A DNA stretch of 6,075 nucleotides from Candidatus Sulfotelmatobacter sp. (GTDB taxonomy: Bacteria > Acidobacteriota > Terriglobia > Terriglobales > Acidobacteriaceae), in contig JASHRE010000688.1 of NCBI GenBank assembly GCA_030037515.1, positions 1 to 6,075 on the forward strand. Reading direction: 5' to 3'. A model generated the notes under the pieces. It ran no database searches and was not told the origin of the DNA. It saw nothing but the letters and a program-made list of their open reading frames with translations. Positions 5,092-6,075 of this stretch are shown here, piece by piece. How positions within the stretch are numbered: position 1 is the first letter of the stretch; the number at the start of each line of letters is the position of its first letter. A program made the translations under genes and the position numbers.

Positions 5092-6075
5092 TTGCACAAC
5101 GAGGTTTCAGTCCAAATCGGAGAGGTCGCGAATTCCGCAGCCAGCAATCCACTGCCACGCTCAGCTTCCAACTGGAAGTCTGCCCTGTTGCTGGGCGGCG
5201 CGATCTTGTTTTCGTTTCTCTACTTCTACGAAGGCGGCGGATGGAATCAGAACTCGCGCTTTGATCTGGTGCGTGCCATTGTGGAGCGGCAAACGCTGCG
5301 CATCGACGCCTATCACGAAAATACGCAGGACAAAGCGCACTTCCACGGGCATTACTACTCGGATAAGGCTCCCGGTCTGGTCTTTGCGGCTGTGCCCGTC
5401 GCACTCGCCGTGCGAGCGGTGTTACCCGGTGCTGGAATCGCCGGGCCATCGGCGCGCGGTGAATTTGCACTTTCTTATTTCGTTGGCGCAGGTGCGGTCG
5501 CGCTGCCGACCGCCTTGGCCGCCGTTTGTCTGTTCTTTCTTGGACTGCGGTTCGGCGCCAGTGCGGACGGGTCGGCTTTTGGCGCATTGGCCATGGCTTT
5601 GGGCACGCCCGTGTGGGCCTATGCGAGCCTGTTCTGGGCGCACGCTCTGGTGGGAGCGTGCCTGGTGTTTGCGTTTGCTGCAGCGCTCAAGCTCCGCGAC
5701 GCCGCAACTCCAAAGCAGGATTTTCTTTGGGCTCTAGCCGTCGGATTGACGGCAGGATGGGCCACCGTCACAGAATATCCCGCCGCACCGCTCTCGGCTC
5801 TGCTGGCTGTGTTCGCACTGTTGCAAGTCTGGAAGCGCGGCTCGCAGGCGCGCTGGCGCGTGATCGCCGCAGTTGCTCTCGGCGCTCTAATTTGCCTCTC
5901 CGCTCTGCTCGGTTATCTGCAGGCCGCGTTCGGATCGATCCGGCCGAGCTATTCCTACTACGATCCGAATTCATTCGCGTTCATGCGGCAGCGCGGATAT
6001 CTCGGCCTGACATATCCGCACCCCGACCGGCTGCTGAAACTTCTATTCGGATGCTCTCGCGGACTCTTCTTCGCC
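5092..6075 (+). CDS. Multi-pass membrane protein, ArnT/GT39-like glycosyltransferase type (3' end outside window)
   Basis: The frame stays open to the right edge. Family members are GT-C fold inner-membrane proteins that move a sugar from a polyprenyl-phosphate carrier to a lipid or protein; the acceptor here is unknown. Numbering from the TTG at 5092: a polar N-terminus, helix 1 at about 30-46, then GWNQNSRFDLVRAIVE, TLRID (D72) and HYYSDKAPG (88-95), which together typify an SDKAPG-type extracytoplasmic loop after the first helix. Further hydrophobic blocks fall at about 94-113, 125-153, 161-199 (probably two helices), 211-247 and 255-276. FGCSRGLFF (319-327) resembles the RGLF motif of these proteins. 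The start is uncertain. TTG 5092 has a GAGG at 5 nt spacing. GTG 5056 lies just behind a weak promoter and would be leaderless. CTG 5038 has AGGAG in front of it. In-frame stops at 5014 and 5023 set the upstream limit. Coding is clear; the exact enzymatic role is inferred. Confidence 0.8.
   Translation, partial: MHNEVSVQIGEVANSAASNPLPRSASNWKSALLLGGAILFSFLYFYEGGGWNQNSRFDLVRAIVERQTLRIDAYHENTQDKAHFHGHYYSDKAPGLVFAAVPVALAVRAVLPGAGIAGPSARGEFALSYFVGAGAVALPTALAAVCLFFLGLRFGASADGSAFGALAMALGTPVWAYASLFWAHALVGACLVFAFAAALKLRDAATPKQDFLWALAVGLTAGWATVTEYPAAPLSALLAVFALLQVWKRGSQARWRVIAAVALGALICLSALLGYLQAAFGSIRPSYSYYDPNSFAFMRQRGYLGLTYPHPDRLLKLLFGCSRGLFFA

Noticed and set aside
5027..5587. 186-codon minus-strand open frame
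   Set aside because: It is antisense to the membrane protein gene and Arg/Pro-rich, as expected from reading GC-rich coding DNA on the wrong strand.

Overview
The window looks like chromosomal DNA from a GC-rich Gram-negative bacterium. An acidobacterium of the Koribacter/Terriglobus type is my best guess. The guess rests on an OmpA-like protein with an unusual C-terminal domain, GAACTGN heptad repeats and REP-like hairpins between genes, and a SDKAPG-type membrane glycosyltransferase-like protein. It comes from recalled family resemblance, not a search.

Layout from left to right. The 5' end of hemB (heme biosynthesis) runs leftwards out of the window (1-191, minus). A 232-bp divergent spacer holds a short hairpin and three GAACTGN heptads. 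A complete HD-domain dNTP triphosphohydrolase gene, dgt-like, follows (424-1542, plus). It converges on a secreted M20-family zinc peptidase gene (1686-3245, minus). The next spacer (3246-3564) is a divergent promoter region: an extended -10 sits directly before the peptidase GTG, and a perfect TATAAT at 3311-3316 opens an apparent leader of about 240 nt with several hairpins. That leader ends in a strong Shine-Dalgarno site in front of an exported coiled-coil/OmpA-like protein (3565-4428, plus).

Between 4429 and about 5091 there is no convincing gene. This region holds REP-like hairpins (4452-4656) and a textbook intrinsic terminator (4698-4727). Immediately after its T-tract lies what I read as the 5' part of a group IIC self-splicing intron (from 4732), with no visible domain V or maturase gene. 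The last gene (about 5092 to the window end, plus, 3'-partial) encodes a multi-pass membrane protein of the GT-C/ArnT-like glycosyltransferase type. Its start codon is uncertain.

The genes do not form one operon. They are mostly single transcription units in divergent or convergent order: heme synthesis, nucleotide-pool control, periplasmic peptide hydrolysis, an envelope protein, and a membrane glycosyltransferase-like protein. I found no undescribed multi-gene system. The points most worth checking are the terminator-associated intron remnant, the OmpA-like domain lacking its peptidoglycan-binding residues, the structured leader of that gene, and the probable leaderless transcripts of dgt and the peptidase.
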